From contig NZ_WTYX01000002.1 in the NCBI RefSeq assembly GCF_009827395.1, positions 1 to 64,000 of the forward strand: a DNA stretch of 64,000 nt. Reading direction: 5' to 3'. This DNA comes from Pontixanthobacter aquaemixtae. Its GTDB lineage: Bacteria; Pseudomonadota; Alphaproteobacteria; Sphingomonadales; Sphingomonadaceae. Position numbers and translations under genes: made by a program. Each line of letters begins with the position of its first letter. The first letter of the stretch is position 1. Below the pieces are notes generated by a model. That model was given only the letters and a program-made list of their open reading frames with translations, had not been told where the DNA came from and did not search any database. Of the stretch, positions 8,299 to 17,472 are shown in pieces.

Positions 8299-9495
8299 AT
8301 GAATTTGGAATTCAGCCCAGAAGAGATCGCATTCCGCGATGAAGTGCGCAGCTTTATCGCAGAGAATTACCCGAAAAATCAGGAAGGCAGCGGGCTTCGC
8401 GACGATATGGCGCCCGAGGATTTGACCGCATGGCACAAGATTCTTGGCAAGAAAGGCTGGTCGGTTCCGGCGTGGCCCGAAGAATATGGCGGCACCGGTT
8501 GGACACCGACGCAGCGTTATATCTGGTCTGAGGAAAATGCCCGGGTCAATGCGATCATGCCGCTTCCCTTCGGCGTGTCGATGGTCGGCCCGGTGATCTA
8601 TGCATTCGGCAATGAAGAACAAAAGGCGCAGCATCTCCCCGGCATCCGCAGCGGCGATGTGTGGTGGTGCCAAGGTTACAGCGAACCGGGCGCCGGTTCG
8701 GACCTTGCCTCGCTCCAGACCACCGCTGTGCGCGATGGCGACCACTATGTAATCAACGGCCAGAAGACCTGGACCACGCTGGCGCAACACGCCGATTGGG
8801 GTTTCTTCCTGTGCCGCACCGATCCCGATGCGGAAAAACCGCAGCAAGGCATCAGCTTCATTCTGGTAGATATGAAAACGCCCGGCATCGAAGTGCGCCC
8901 GATCAAGCTGATCGACGGCGGGTACGAGGTCAACGAGACATGGCTGACCGATGTCCGCGTTCCGGTTGAAAATCTGATCGGAGAGGAAAACCGCGGCTGG
9001 ACCTATGCCAAATTCCTGCTCGCGCATGAGCGTTCGGGCATTGCCGGCGTCGCGCGTTCAAAACGCGCGGTAGAGCAATTGCGCAGCATCGCGGCGAACG
9101 AGCAGCTCGACGACAAACCGCTGATCGAAGATTTCGATTTCGCGCGCAAAGTCAGCCAGCTGGAGATCGATCTGGCTGCGCTGGAAATCACCGAATTGCG
9201 CACGCTGGCCGGCGAAGAAGCCGGACGCGGTCCGGGGCCGGAAAGCTCGATCCTTAAGATCAAGGGCACCGAGATCCAGCAACGCCTTACCGAACTGACA
9301 TTGGAAGCGGTCGGCCATTACGGCACGCCTTATTACCGCGATGTTCCAGACGCCGGATCGAATGAATATCCGATCGGTCCTGACTATGCGCAGCATGCAG
9401 CCGCATCCTATTTCAACATGCGCAAGACATCGATCTATGGCGGATCGAACGAGATCCAGCGCAATATCATCACCAAAATGATCCTCGGCCTTTAA
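8299..9495 (+). CDS. Acyl-CoA dehydrogenase, FadE-type (probable larger subunit)
   Basis: A 398-residue acyl-CoA dehydrogenase. Visible blocks are GWSVPAWPEEYGGTGW in the N-terminal helices, CQGYSEPGAGSDLASL in the flavin-contacting middle domain, GQKTWTT and YGGSNEIQRNII at the C-terminus. Where the usual catalytic glutamate would stand (YEGT in the medium-chain enzyme) the sequence has YGGS, as in FadE proteins of steroid/bile-acid pathways that form heteromers. AGGAGAG precedes the ATG by 7 bases. The next gene, 34 bases on, is a second and shorter member, so an alpha2beta2 enzyme oxidising a bulky acyl-CoA is inferred. The substrate is unknown. Confidence 0.85.
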   Translation: MNLEFSPEEIAFRDEVRSFIAENYPKNQEGSGLRDDMAPEDLTAWHKILGKKGWSVPAWPEEYGGTGWTPTQRYIWSEENARVNAIMPLPFGVSMVGPVIYAFGNEEQKAQHLPGIRSGDVWWCQGYSEPGAGSDLASLQTTAVRDGDHYVINGQKTWTTLAQHADWGFFLCRTDPDAEKPQQGISFILVDMKTPGIEVRPIKLIDGGYEVNETWLTDVRVPVENLIGEENRGWTYAKFLLAHERSGIAGVARSKRAVEQLRSIAANEQLDDKPLIEDFDFARKVSQLEIDLAALEITELRTLAGEEAGRGPGPESSILKIKGTEIQQRLTELTLEAVGHYGTPYYRDVPDAGSNEYPIGPDYAQHAAASYFNMRKTSIYGGSNEIQRNIITKMILGL

Positions 9496-9529
9496 GCCCG
9501 AAGCAACAGACACCACCCGGAGAACTATC

Positions 9530-10666
9530 GTGGATTTCAATTTCACCGAAGAACAAAGCATGGTGCGCGACGGCCTGACCCGGCTTGTGCGCGAGAGCTA
9601 TGAATTCGAAGCACGCCGCAAAGTCATCGAAGGCGATAGTGGTTGGCGCCCCGAATTGTGGGCGCAGATCGCCGAAATGGGTCTGTTGGGCATGCCCTTT
9701 TCAGAAGAAGACGGCGGCTTTGGCGGCGGCCCCATCGATTCTCTGGTGGTGATGGAAGAGTTCGGGCGCGGTCTTGTGGTTGAGCCTTACGTTCCCACCG
9801 TGGTCTGCGCGGGCGGCTTCCTCAAACATGCGGGCAACGCTGCGCAGAAAGAGGAATATCTCGGCGGCATTATCGATGGCAGCAAAGTGTTTGCCTTCGC
9901 CTATGCCGAACCGCGCGGCCGGTATGACTATGCCGATCTGGAAACCACCGCCAAGAAAGACGGCGACGGCTATGTCTTGAACGGCCACAAGGCGGTTGTG
10001 ATCGCAGCGCCTTGGGCATCGCATCTGATTGTCACCGCACGCACTTCGGGCGAACGGCGCGATCGCGAAGGTGTGTCGGTATTCGTGGTCGATAAGAACG
10101 CCGATGGCATTGTTACCCGCGATTATCCCACGGTCGATGGCCGCCGCGCTTCTGAGGTTTATTTCGAGAATGTCCAGATCCCTGCCGATGCGCTGATCGG
10201 TGAAGAAGGCAATGGTTTGCCGCTGATCGAACTGGTCACTGACGAAGCGATTGCCGCACATTGCGCCGAAGCCTGCGGGGCGATGAAAGTCGCGCATGAA
10301 ATGACCGTCGAATATTCGCGGCAACGCAAGCAGTTCGGTACGCCAATTGGCAAGTTCCAGGTGCTGCAGCACCGCATGGTCGATATGTACACCGAATATG
10401 AGCAGTCGGTTTCGATGACCTATCTGGCGACGCTTAAGCTGGGCGAAGAGGAAGCCGAACGGAAGAAAGCCGTGGCTTCGGCGAAAGTTCGCATTGGCCA
10501 GGCCGCGCATCATATCGGACAGGAAAGCATCCAGATCCATGGCGGTATGGGGATGACCGACGAGCTCGCAATCGGAAGCTATTTCAAACGGTTGACGATT
10601 TTCGATTCCGAGTTCGGCAATGTCGACCACCATATGAAGCGACACGTAGCGCTCGCTTCGGGATAA
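9530..10666 (+). CDS. Acyl-CoA dehydrogenase family protein (probable partner subunit)
   Basis: A 378-residue dehydrogenase-family protein with the flavin-binding middle domain (AYAEPRGRYDYADLET) and the C-terminal GMGMTDELAIG segment. It lacks both the SEPxAGSD motif and the C-terminal catalytic EGT/GGSNEIQ segment of its upstream partner. That is typical of the second subunit in heterotetrameric FadE enzymes. It starts at GTG 9530, with GGAGA 6 bases upstream. Separate enzymatic activity is unlikely from the missing motifs. The pair was probably transcribed together with no other gene following on this strand until the ABC transporter. Confidence 0.82.
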   Translation: MDFNFTEEQSMVRDGLTRLVRESYEFEARRKVIEGDSGWRPELWAQIAEMGLLGMPFSEEDGGFGGGPIDSLVVMEEFGRGLVVEPYVPTVVCAGGFLKHAGNAAQKEEYLGGIIDGSKVFAFAYAEPRGRYDYADLETTAKKDGDGYVLNGHKAVVIAAPWASHLIVTARTSGERRDREGVSVFVVDKNADGIVTRDYPTVDGRRASEVYFENVQIPADALIGEEGNGLPLIELVTDEAIAAHCAEACGAMKVAHEMTVEYSRQRKQFGTPIGKFQVLQHRMVDMYTEYEQSVSMTYLATLKLGEEEAERKKAVASAKVRIGQAAHHIGQESIQIHGGMGMTDELAIGSYFKRLTIFDSEFGNVDHHMKRHVALASG

Positions 10667-10732
10667 AGCCGCGGGCTGCAATCCTCCAAAGCATATGGAT
10701 TGCTTTGGGGGAACCTTGCGGTAACAAGCCCT

Positions 10733-12475
10733 ATGGTGATTTTCAGATATTTGGGCATCATGTGGCACGCATCGCGCCAGCGGTCGTTGCTGTTTTTTGC
10801 TCTTCTGGTTCTCTCCAGCCTTACAGAAGGCATCGGGTTGGTACTGCTGGTTCCGTTGCTCGGCACGCTGCAGGAAGTCCAATCCCAGCCCACGGGCATC
10901 GTCGCTTATATCATCGAAGGCCTGACCTTTGTCGGCGTCCCGATCACGCTAACCGGATTGCTCGGCGCGTTTCTCGCGCTCAACCTGCTGCGCGCGGTCA
11001 TTGTCTACTTTCAAACGCTGGTGTCAGAACGGTTCCGGCTCGAAGTGCTGGACGGGCTGCGGACGCGCAGTTTCGACGCCATTCTGGAATCGCGATGGGA
11101 TTGGGTGGTCGCGCAAAAGCGGTCCGATCTGTCGAGCTTGCTGATTACCGAAGTCAATCGCATTGGCGGGGCATTGGTCCAGTCTGTACGCCTGATCATC
11201 TCGCTCATCTCGATTGGCGTTTACGTGGTCGTGGCCTTTACATTGTCGCCGGTGATGGCAGCCATTGCGACAGTGTTGGGCGGCCTGATTTTCTTTCTGA
11301 TGCGCCACCAACACCAGGTTGCGCATCGGCATGGCATGTTGCTGAGCCAGGCAAACAAGAACGTCCAGCAAACCGTTGAGGAGGGGCTGTCAGGTCTCAA
11401 GCTGGTCAAAATCCTGCGCAGCGAAAACCGGTCCAGCGCGATGATGAAGGCGATCCGCGCAAAGCTGCGCGGGCGAACTTTGCAATTTGCAAAACTCAAC
11501 GCGGCAATGGGGCTGATCTTCCAGATCGCAATCGCGCTGGTTCTGGTTGCCATGCTCTATACCGGAATCGAAGTGCTCGAGCTCGAATTGCCGGTTCTGC
11601 TGATCCTGATCGTGATTTTTGCGCGCCTCTCTCCGCAAATCCGATTGGTGCAAACGCAAATAAACGGTCTCCAACATACCGAAGCGGTGATGGACAACTA
11701 CCACGATCTCACCCGAGAGGCGGGCAAGGTCAGCGAGCCGGTTTTGCAAGGCAACGATTGCGAACCCATCACCCTGGGCAAGTCCATAAAACTGTCCAAT
11801 GTGTCCTACAGCTACAAGACGCGCGACGCGCGTTCTCTAAACGATGTCAGTCTGGAAATTCCGTTCCGAAAGACGACAGCGATTATGGGGACGTCCGGCG
11901 CGGGCAAATCGACATTGGCAGATATCCTGATGGGGCTCCTCGCGCCGGAAACCGGAACCGTATCGGTCGACGGGCACGCGCTGGACGCGGAAAGCCGCCT
12001 GAACTGGCGCAAGTCAGTCGCCTATATGCCGCAGGATGTTTTCCTGTTCCACGACACAATCCGCAACAATCTGCTGTGGGCCGACCAAAGCGCGAGCGAG
12101 GATGATCTGGAAGCGGCCCTCAAGAAAGCGTCGGCGGAATTTGTCTATGCCCTGCCAGAAGGCATCGAAACAATTGTCGGCGATGCGGGACAGCGTTTGT
12201 CGGGGGGCGAAAAGCAGCGGATCGCCCTCGCGCGTGCATTGCTGCAAAAGCCCCAGCTTCTGATCCTCGACGAAGCAACCAGCGCTCTGGATCTAGCCAA
12301 CGAAGCGCGCATTCGGGAAATGATCGAAACGCTCCATGCCGAATTAACAGTTGTTATAATCGGCCACCGCTTGCCGGCACTAGAAAATGCTGACCAGCTA
12401 ATCGTTCTGGAAAGCGGCACTGTTAAGGCCAGCGGAACATGGGAATCGGTTGTGCAAGAATTGCCAAGCGATTGA
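10733..12475 (+). CDS. ABC transporter, fused permease and ATPase (lipid/polysaccharide exporter type)
   Basis: About 580 residues with six predicted transmembrane helices (residues about 20-300) and an ATP-binding cassette. Visible are Walker A (GTSGAGKST), the signature LSGGEKQR, Walker B (LLILDEATSALD) and the switch His in IIGHR. This is the half-transporter layout of MsbA-like exporters, which dimerise in the inner membrane. The ATG at 10733 is preferred; a TTG at 10700 extends the frame but has no better start signal. It leads a region of polysaccharide-related genes, so export of a glycolipid or polymer precursor is the best guess. Confidence 0.85.
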   Translation: MVIFRYLGIMWHASRQRSLLFFALLVLSSLTEGIGLVLLVPLLGTLQEVQSQPTGIVAYIIEGLTFVGVPITLTGLLGAFLALNLLRAVIVYFQTLVSERFRLEVLDGLRTRSFDAILESRWDWVVAQKRSDLSSLLITEVNRIGGALVQSVRLIISLISIGVYVVVAFTLSPVMAAIATVLGGLIFFLMRHQHQVAHRHGMLLSQANKNVQQTVEEGLSGLKLVKILRSENRSSAMMKAIRAKLRGRTLQFAKLNAAMGLIFQIAIALVLVAMLYTGIEVLELELPVLLILIVIFARLSPQIRLVQTQINGLQHTEAVMDNYHDLTREAGKVSEPVLQGNDCEPITLGKSIKLSNVSYSYKTRDARSLNDVSLEIPFRKTTAIMGTSGAGKSTLADILMGLLAPETGTVSVDGHALDAESRLNWRKSVAYMPQDVFLFHDTIRNNLLWADQSASEDDLEAALKKASAEFVYALPEGIETIVGDAGQRLSGGEKQRIALARALLQKPQLLILDEATSALDLANEARIREMIETLHAELTVVIIGHRLPALENADQLIVLESGTVKASGTWESVVQELPSD

Positions 12476-12570
12476 ACTGTCTGCGTAAACATTTGTAAAA
12501 TGCCCGCACATTTGCTGGATTGATTGTGTAAAATCATCATAAGCCCGAAAAACTAATTGGAGGGTATAAG

Positions 12571-13263
12571 ATGCGCGTTGCTGTTGCAGATGATGATCCA
12601 GAAATTTTGGATCAGATCACCGGCATGTTGGAGGGATCCGAGCACCAATGTGACAAGTTCCAGAACGGGCAGGATTTGATCGTCGCGCTGAAGCGCGAGA
12701 CATACGATGTCGTGCTGCTCGATTGGAACATGCCGCAAGCCACCGGCATCGATGTCATTGAGTGGGCCGGCGAGGCGCTGAAAAGCCCGCCCGCTTTCAT
12801 CCTGATGACCAGCCGGTCGGGAAAGTCGGACGTGGTCCGCGGCCTCAAGCAAGGCGCCAGCGACTATATTATCAAGCCCGAGACCGCCGAAGTTGTTATC
12901 GCCCGGATAGAAGCCGCGGGGCGCAGGCTGGAAACCAACCAGAAGCCGCGCCATAACGATTTTGGCAATTACAAGATCGACCGTCTCAAAGAGACTATCG
13001 AGGTCAATGGCGAAACGCCAAAGCTTACTGCGCGAGAATTCAAAGTGGCCGCGCTGTTCTTCGACAATCTGAACCGCCCGCTATCGCGCAACTATATCTT
13101 CCTGCAGGTTTGGGGCGGCAATGTAGATCTGGAAACGCGCACTCTGGATATGCATGTCTCGCGCATCCGGTCCAAATTGGCGCTTCGTCCGGAAAACGGA
13201 TTCGCTATTCAAACCGTATTTGGTTTCGGCTATAGAATGGATGCGTTCGAAAACAGTCAATAG
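12571..13263 (+). CDS. OmpR-family response regulator (canonical receiver)
   Basis: A 230-residue regulator with a complete receiver: acidic residues D7-D9, phospho-acceptor D51 (LLDWNMP) and K102 in IIKPE. An OmpR winged-helix domain follows (LTAREFKVAALFF, LDMHVSRIRSKL, VFGFGYRM). GGAGG lies 9 bases before the ATG. The lipoprotein gene follows 10 bases later, and a CHASE2 sensor kinase gene converges from the other side, making a likely two-component pair. Targets may include the neighbouring polysaccharide genes; this is inferred from position only. Confidence 0.88.
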   Translation: MRVAVADDDPEILDQITGMLEGSEHQCDKFQNGQDLIVALKRETYDVVLLDWNMPQATGIDVIEWAGEALKSPPAFILMTSRSGKSDVVRGLKQGASDYIIKPETAEVVIARIEAAGRRLETNQKPRHNDFGNYKIDRLKETIEVNGETPKLTAREFKVAALFFDNLNRPLSRNYIFLQVWGGNVDLETRTLDMHVSRIRSKLALRPENGFAIQTVFGFGYRMDAFENSQ

Positions 13264-13272
13264 GGGATCGCC

Positions 13273-13788
13273 TTGGAGCCGGGCCACTCAGCAATTCGGC
13301 AATTTACGGTTCTTCCGGCGATGGCTTTGCTGCTTTCGGCGTGCGCGGTCCATTCACCGCCAGCAATCAATTCCAGCGTTTCGACCCTGCAATCCGCCAG
13401 CGCGATCAAATTTCCCGAAGCGGATGATCGCGGCGGGTTGCGTGCACAGTGGCAAGAAGCGCTAAAAACCGCATTCGCAGCGCATTCGGTAATGCAGCAG
13501 GCCGATGCCCCTTTCGTCGCAGAACTTGCTCTGTCGGTGAGGGACGCGGAGACCGGCCTTGCCAGCACCGAACAGAACACCCCTGAGATCGACTGGCGAT
13601 CCTCGCCGCGGTCAAACCGGCTGTTTGACCGATGCAAGGCGCAGCGGATGCGTGGTACGCTGGTGATCTATCGCCGCAGCGACGGGGCGATTGTCTATCG
13701 CGGCGAAAGCGAGTCGGATGATTGCGATTTTGGTGCTGACGCTTTTCAGGCAATGGCGGACCAGCTCGTCTCCGATGCAATCGGCTGA
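13273..13788 (+). CDS. Hypothetical lipoprotein
   Basis: A 171-residue protein with a hydrophobic N-terminus and a lipobox-like LLLSAC near residue 24, so it is probably a lipoprotein. The TTG at 13273 has AGGGG upstream at 8 bases; the ATG at 13321 lacks one. The body is soluble, with two cysteines (DRCKAQRMRGT and SDDCDFG) that could form a disulfide. It was not recognised as a known family. It follows the response-regulator gene by 10 bases and converges with the CHASE2 kinase gene, ending 18 bases from it, so it may be part of the sensory module. Confidence 0.6.
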   Translation: MEPGHSAIRQFTVLPAMALLLSACAVHSPPAINSSVSTLQSASAIKFPEADDRGGLRAQWQEALKTAFAAHSVMQQADAPFVAELALSVRDAETGLASTEQNTPEIDWRSSPRSNRLFDRCKAQRMRGTLVIYRRSDGAIVYRGESESDDCDFGADAFQAMADQLVSDAIG

Positions 13789-13806
13789 ACGCCGTCAGGG
13801 GTTTGC

Positions 13807-16014
13807 CTAAGATTGCTTCACCGGAAGGCTGATACGGAAGCACGTACCCGTATCGGGTCCGGAACGAACCTTTATCTCTCCGCCATGTTTCATGACCGCG
13901 CGCTGCACAAAAGTTAGACCCAAGCCCACACTGGGCCCCGCCTTGGTATTGTGCGCGCCGAATCTCGCAAAGGGATCGGCTTGCCGTTCGGGCGGAAGGC
14001 CGGGGCCTTCATCAGACACTTCCAGCACAACTTTGTCATCCTGATCTTGAGCGACGCGGATGACAACGACCGCGCCCGAGGGGGAAAACTTGATCGCATT
14101 GCCGATCAAATTGTCCAGCATTCTCGCGATGAGCGATGCTTCCACCTGGGCGTAAACCGGTTCGTCCTGGTCGGGCTGCTCCAGCGTGACACCGTGCTTG
14201 CGGGTCGCCGTAAATGCCCGGTCGCAGGACTCCTGCGCCAAAGACACCAGATCGGTGTCTTCGAAAATCAGCTCGGTTTCTTCCAGCCGTGCAAGCTGGA
14301 CGAAATCATCTGCCAGTTTCAAAGTACGCTGCGCTTGCAGCCGGATTCTTTCGAGCCGTTCGTCCCCTTTAATTTGCTCTGCAGATTTCTGCGTCAGACC
14401 AACAATAGCCACCTGCGGCGTCCGCATATCGTGCGACAGAAACTCCAGCATCTCGCGCCGGTCGGTTTCCTGCCGCCTCTGCTGCGATATATCCCTGAGG
14501 ACAACAACATCACCATCGGCAAATTCACCCTCGGCAGCTGACTTTGAAATGTCCGACAGCGCGCCACTTGCCATCAGGAATGTTCGCCCGTCAGCGCTGC
14601 TGACTTCACCGGCCTTATGATCAATCGACGCCGCGCCGCCCATGAAGAATTCGGCAAAGACAGGCTCTTGTGACAGATCCCATTCGGGAAACAGCTTCGC
14701 CGCCTTGTCATTCCACATATCCACTTTGCCATCACGGTTGAGCACGAAAATGGGATCGGGCGCTGCTTCAATAATCTGGTGCAGAAATTCGAAACTGCTG
14801 TTCACATTGCGAACCAGGCTCTTCATCCGGCCGACTTGCCGCGCGACCACATCGAACCCGCCGGAACCGGCTTGATTGTCAGCATGACCGGTCAGCGCAA
14901 GCGCCTCGGTTTCCAGAAAATTGCTGACAGAGGTCAAGCGTCGCCAACTCCACAGCGGATAGGCAAGGATCATCGCCAGCACAATCGGGCCGGGCGGGAT
15001 CCAGCTTTTCGCCAGATGCACAGCGGCGACCGAACCCAGCAATGTCACCGCGATCAGAACCAGAGTGGCGATCAGGTTGGTCCGCGGCGGGAGCTTCCAG
15101 AAAGCCAGAAACTGAAGGACAATCAGCAGACATGCCAGCGCAGCCGCCCACCAGATTCCCGTCTCTGAAATAAAACCGCCGCCGCGCAGGGTGTTGAGCA
15201 GATTGGCCTGCGTTTCCACACCCGGCATCAGCGTGATCTGCCCTGCGGCGACCGAGTACCGGTCTCCCATCCCCTGTGCGGTGGCGCCGATTATGACAAT
15301 CTTATCGGACAGGAAGCCGGGCGGCAGCGATCCATCGACGACACTGGACGCCGATGCGGTCGAAAAACTCCCTGCTGGGCTCATCGGAATAACCGGCCAT
15401 TTTTCTGCGGCTTCGGGCACGGCCACTGCGTCCTGCCCGGCTGGGCCGGACAGCGATTGCACTGCAGCGACGGTCAATTGCGGGTAAGCTTTGTCGCCAT
15501 CGCCGATATACAGGGCAAAGCGCCTCAACACGCCATCGGGGTCAGGTTCGGTCGAGACATGCCCCACCCCGCGCGCTCCGCCGACCAGTTCAGCGAGCGG
15601 ATAGACCGGCCCGATATCCCCGCTGTCGGAGGTTACCCCGAATGTATGCGGCAGGATGACATTCCCCGCCCGCTCTATAGAGTCCGCGAAACGCCGGTCG
15701 GCTTCGGGATCGGTCGGCTCGAGAAACAGCACATCATAAATGATCTGTCTTGCACCATCCTCGCTCATCGCTTCGACCAGCCGCGCATGAACATCCCTTG
15801 ACCAAGGCCAGGGCCCGAGCGCCGCCAGACTGCGGTCATCAATCGCAACGATTACAATGTCTTCAGACGCCGAGGGACCAGCCAGTGCGGTCGAGGAATC
15901 GAGGATTCGCGTGTCGATCCGGTCGGTGACACCCGCGTGCAGAGACCATATGGCAAGCAAACACGCGCCCAGACAGAGGGCCAGCCATTCCAGAAACAAG
16001 CGATTGCGCAGCAC
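13807..16014 (-). CDS. CHASE2-domain sensor histidine kinase
   Basis: A 735-residue membrane kinase. One transmembrane helix (about residues 10-28) precedes an extracytoplasmic CHASE2 domain (about 35-280, including VIVAIDDRSLAALGPWPW and IVIIGATAQGMGD). Three more helices (about 288-355), a PAS-like region (about 410-510), HisKA with phosphorylated H528 (FLSHDMRTP) and a C-terminal ATPase (DNLIGNAIKFSPSG, DEGPGLPPE, GLGLTFVQ) follow. It lies 33 bases downstream of the FecR/LysM gene on the same strand, and its cognate regulator is probably the OmpR-type gene at 12571. The signal sensed is unknown. Confidence 0.9.
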   Translation of the reverse strand: MLRNRLFLEWLALCLGACLLAIWSLHAGVTDRIDTRILDSSTALAGPSASEDIVIVAIDDRSLAALGPWPWSRDVHARLVEAMSEDGARQIIYDVLFLEPTDPEADRRFADSIERAGNVILPHTFGVTSDSGDIGPVYPLAELVGGARGVGHVSTEPDPDGVLRRFALYIGDGDKAYPQLTVAAVQSLSGPAGQDAVAVPEAAEKWPVIPMSPAGSFSTASASSVVDGSLPPGFLSDKIVIIGATAQGMGDRYSVAAGQITLMPGVETQANLLNTLRGGGFISETGIWWAAALACLLIVLQFLAFWKLPPRTNLIATLVLIAVTLLGSVAAVHLAKSWIPPGPIVLAMILAYPLWSWRRLTSVSNFLETEALALTGHADNQAGSGGFDVVARQVGRMKSLVRNVNSSFEFLHQIIEAAPDPIFVLNRDGKVDMWNDKAAKLFPEWDLSQEPVFAEFFMGGAASIDHKAGEVSSADGRTFLMASGALSDISKSAAEGEFADGDVVVLRDISQQRRQETDRREMLEFLSHDMRTPQVAIVGLTQKSAEQIKGDERLERIRLQAQRTLKLADDFVQLARLEETELIFEDTDLVSLAQESCDRAFTATRKHGVTLEQPDQDEPVYAQVEASLIARMLDNLIGNAIKFSPSGAVVVIRVAQDQDDKVVLEVSDEGPGLPPERQADPFARFGAHNTKAGPSVGLGLTFVQRAVMKHGGEIKVRSGPDTGTCFRISLPVKQS

Positions 16015-16047
16015 TCACCCTCCGAACAGGATTGCGGAACCCGCCTG

Positions 16048-17349
16048 CTAGTTCGAGACGGTTAGCTTTTGCTCCGGCGACCAGACTTTCAACAGTCCGT
16101 CCGCATCTACCTGTATGGCAGCAACACGCCACACATATTTGCCGGGTTCAAGCCCCGTCACGATCAGCCCACCGTCCTGAACCCCAACCTCGTCGACTAT
16201 GGGATGACCGGGAGCCTGTTCATTCCACAGTTGGAATGCGTAACTGCTGTCGCCTTCGCCTTCCCCCAGCCAAGCGAATTTGAAACCGTCAGCGAGCACT
16301 GAAGGCGATGCCTCTGCTGACACGCCCAGCCGCTTGCGTTTGAAAGAATATGCCTCGGAAGAGAAACCTTCCACACCTGTTGGCGAGACGCCGCGTGTGC
16401 GGACAAAAAATGTACCGTTGGGCAAGCTGGAGAATTCCGCTTCTGTGCCCGCGTCAACATTCTCTTCGATGATCTCGGTGAAACCCGCATCGTTTGCAAT
16501 CTGCGTACGGTACTGTGAAGCGCCGCTGAGCGGGACAATCTCGAAACTGACATTCTCGCGCGTTTGCACCGATCCGGGATCGGTAATCGCGGGTTCGGGC
16601 AGCAGGGCTTCGGGATCACCGACACCAGCTTCTGTCAGGGGAACGCCAAAACCGCTTTCGGCCAAGCCGCTTTGCCCGCCGGCATCAACCGCCACTGCGC
16701 CTTCGGTGACTTCAGCGATGCTGGTCCGCGCATCGTCATCATGCGCCACGCGGAATTGGGTACCGCGAACAGCGGTGACCGCCATCGGCGTTCTTACCCG
16801 AAACCGTTCTTGCCCGCGCAGCTTTGGAGCAACCACTTCTCCGCGACCCTTGGAAATCCGGAAATCGACATCCAGCGTGTCGCCCAGAATATACTGCCGC
16901 GCGCGAACAAGCTGCGCAGAGGTGTTAGAGGGGATCGAGACAACCGCACCGCGATCACCCTGAAACCTGATAAATCCGTTGGCGCCCGTCACCACACGAT
17001 CGCCTTCTTTCAAACTCGCGCCGATAACCGGAGCTTTGTCCGAAACCCGAGAGGGACCGCTGAAGCTGCGAACTTTCAATTCGACATCGCGATATTTGAG
17101 GAGCGAACGCGGGATACGGATCAACCGCCCGGTGGCGATCAGATTGGAATTGCGAATGTTGTTCTGCCGTGCGACCTGACTGACGACATGGCGCCCGACA
17201 AAATAACGGTCCGCAAGCGAGAACAGCGTATCCCCGCGCTTGACTCTGTAGCTTATCGTTTCGCCATCATTCGCGTCAGCCTGTGCGGGCGCGAATGCAA
17301 CGACCATGCATAGGCAAGCGGCAATAAAGGCTCTGGCAAAAGCGGTCAT
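16048..17349 (-). CDS. LysM and FecR domain periplasmic protein
   Basis: About 433 residues. A signal peptide (MTAFARAFIAACL to AQA) is followed by a LysM peptidoglycan-binding motif (ISYRVKRGDTLFSLADRYFVG), then a FecR-type beta domain (from about residue 120, containing FRVRTPMAVTAVRGTQFRV). Two fibronectin-like or Ig-like repeats make up the C-terminus. The ATG at 17349 is chosen because it begins the signal peptide and has GGGAG 6 bases upstream; the frame is open to 17421. It precedes the CHASE2 kinase gene in the same transcription unit. In other bacteria LysM-FecR proteins with CHASE2 proteins form envelope-sensing modules; the partner and stimulus are not known here. Confidence 0.82.
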   Translation of the reverse strand: MTAFARAFIAACLCMVVAFAPAQADANDGETISYRVKRGDTLFSLADRYFVGRHVVSQVARQNNIRNSNLIATGRLIRIPRSLLKYRDVELKVRSFSGPSRVSDKAPVIGASLKEGDRVVTGANGFIRFQGDRGAVVSIPSNTSAQLVRARQYILGDTLDVDFRISKGRGEVVAPKLRGQERFRVRTPMAVTAVRGTQFRVAHDDDARTSIAEVTEGAVAVDAGGQSGLAESGFGVPLTEAGVGDPEALLPEPAITDPGSVQTRENVSFEIVPLSGASQYRTQIANDAGFTEIIEENVDAGTEAEFSSLPNGTFFVRTRGVSPTGVEGFSSEAYSFKRKRLGVSAEASPSVLADGFKFAWLGEGEGDSSYAFQLWNEQAPGHPIVDEVGVQDGGLIVTGLEPGKYVWRVAAIQVDADGLLKVWSPEQKLTVSN

Positions 17350-17472
17350 AATGGCTCCCAAAAATCGCGATGCGATACGCTCTTCGCGGGATACTACACG
17401 AAAAAGCAGCGAAAAATCCAAAAAAGCGCCGGGAATTTACAAGGGGTTACAAATTTCCGCTTGGCTCACGCT

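Noticed and set aside
9701-10882. Long open frame antisense to the second acyl-CoA dehydrogenase
   Set aside because: No recognisable motif, and the sense strand has a clear dehydrogenase-family protein with a ribosome-binding site.
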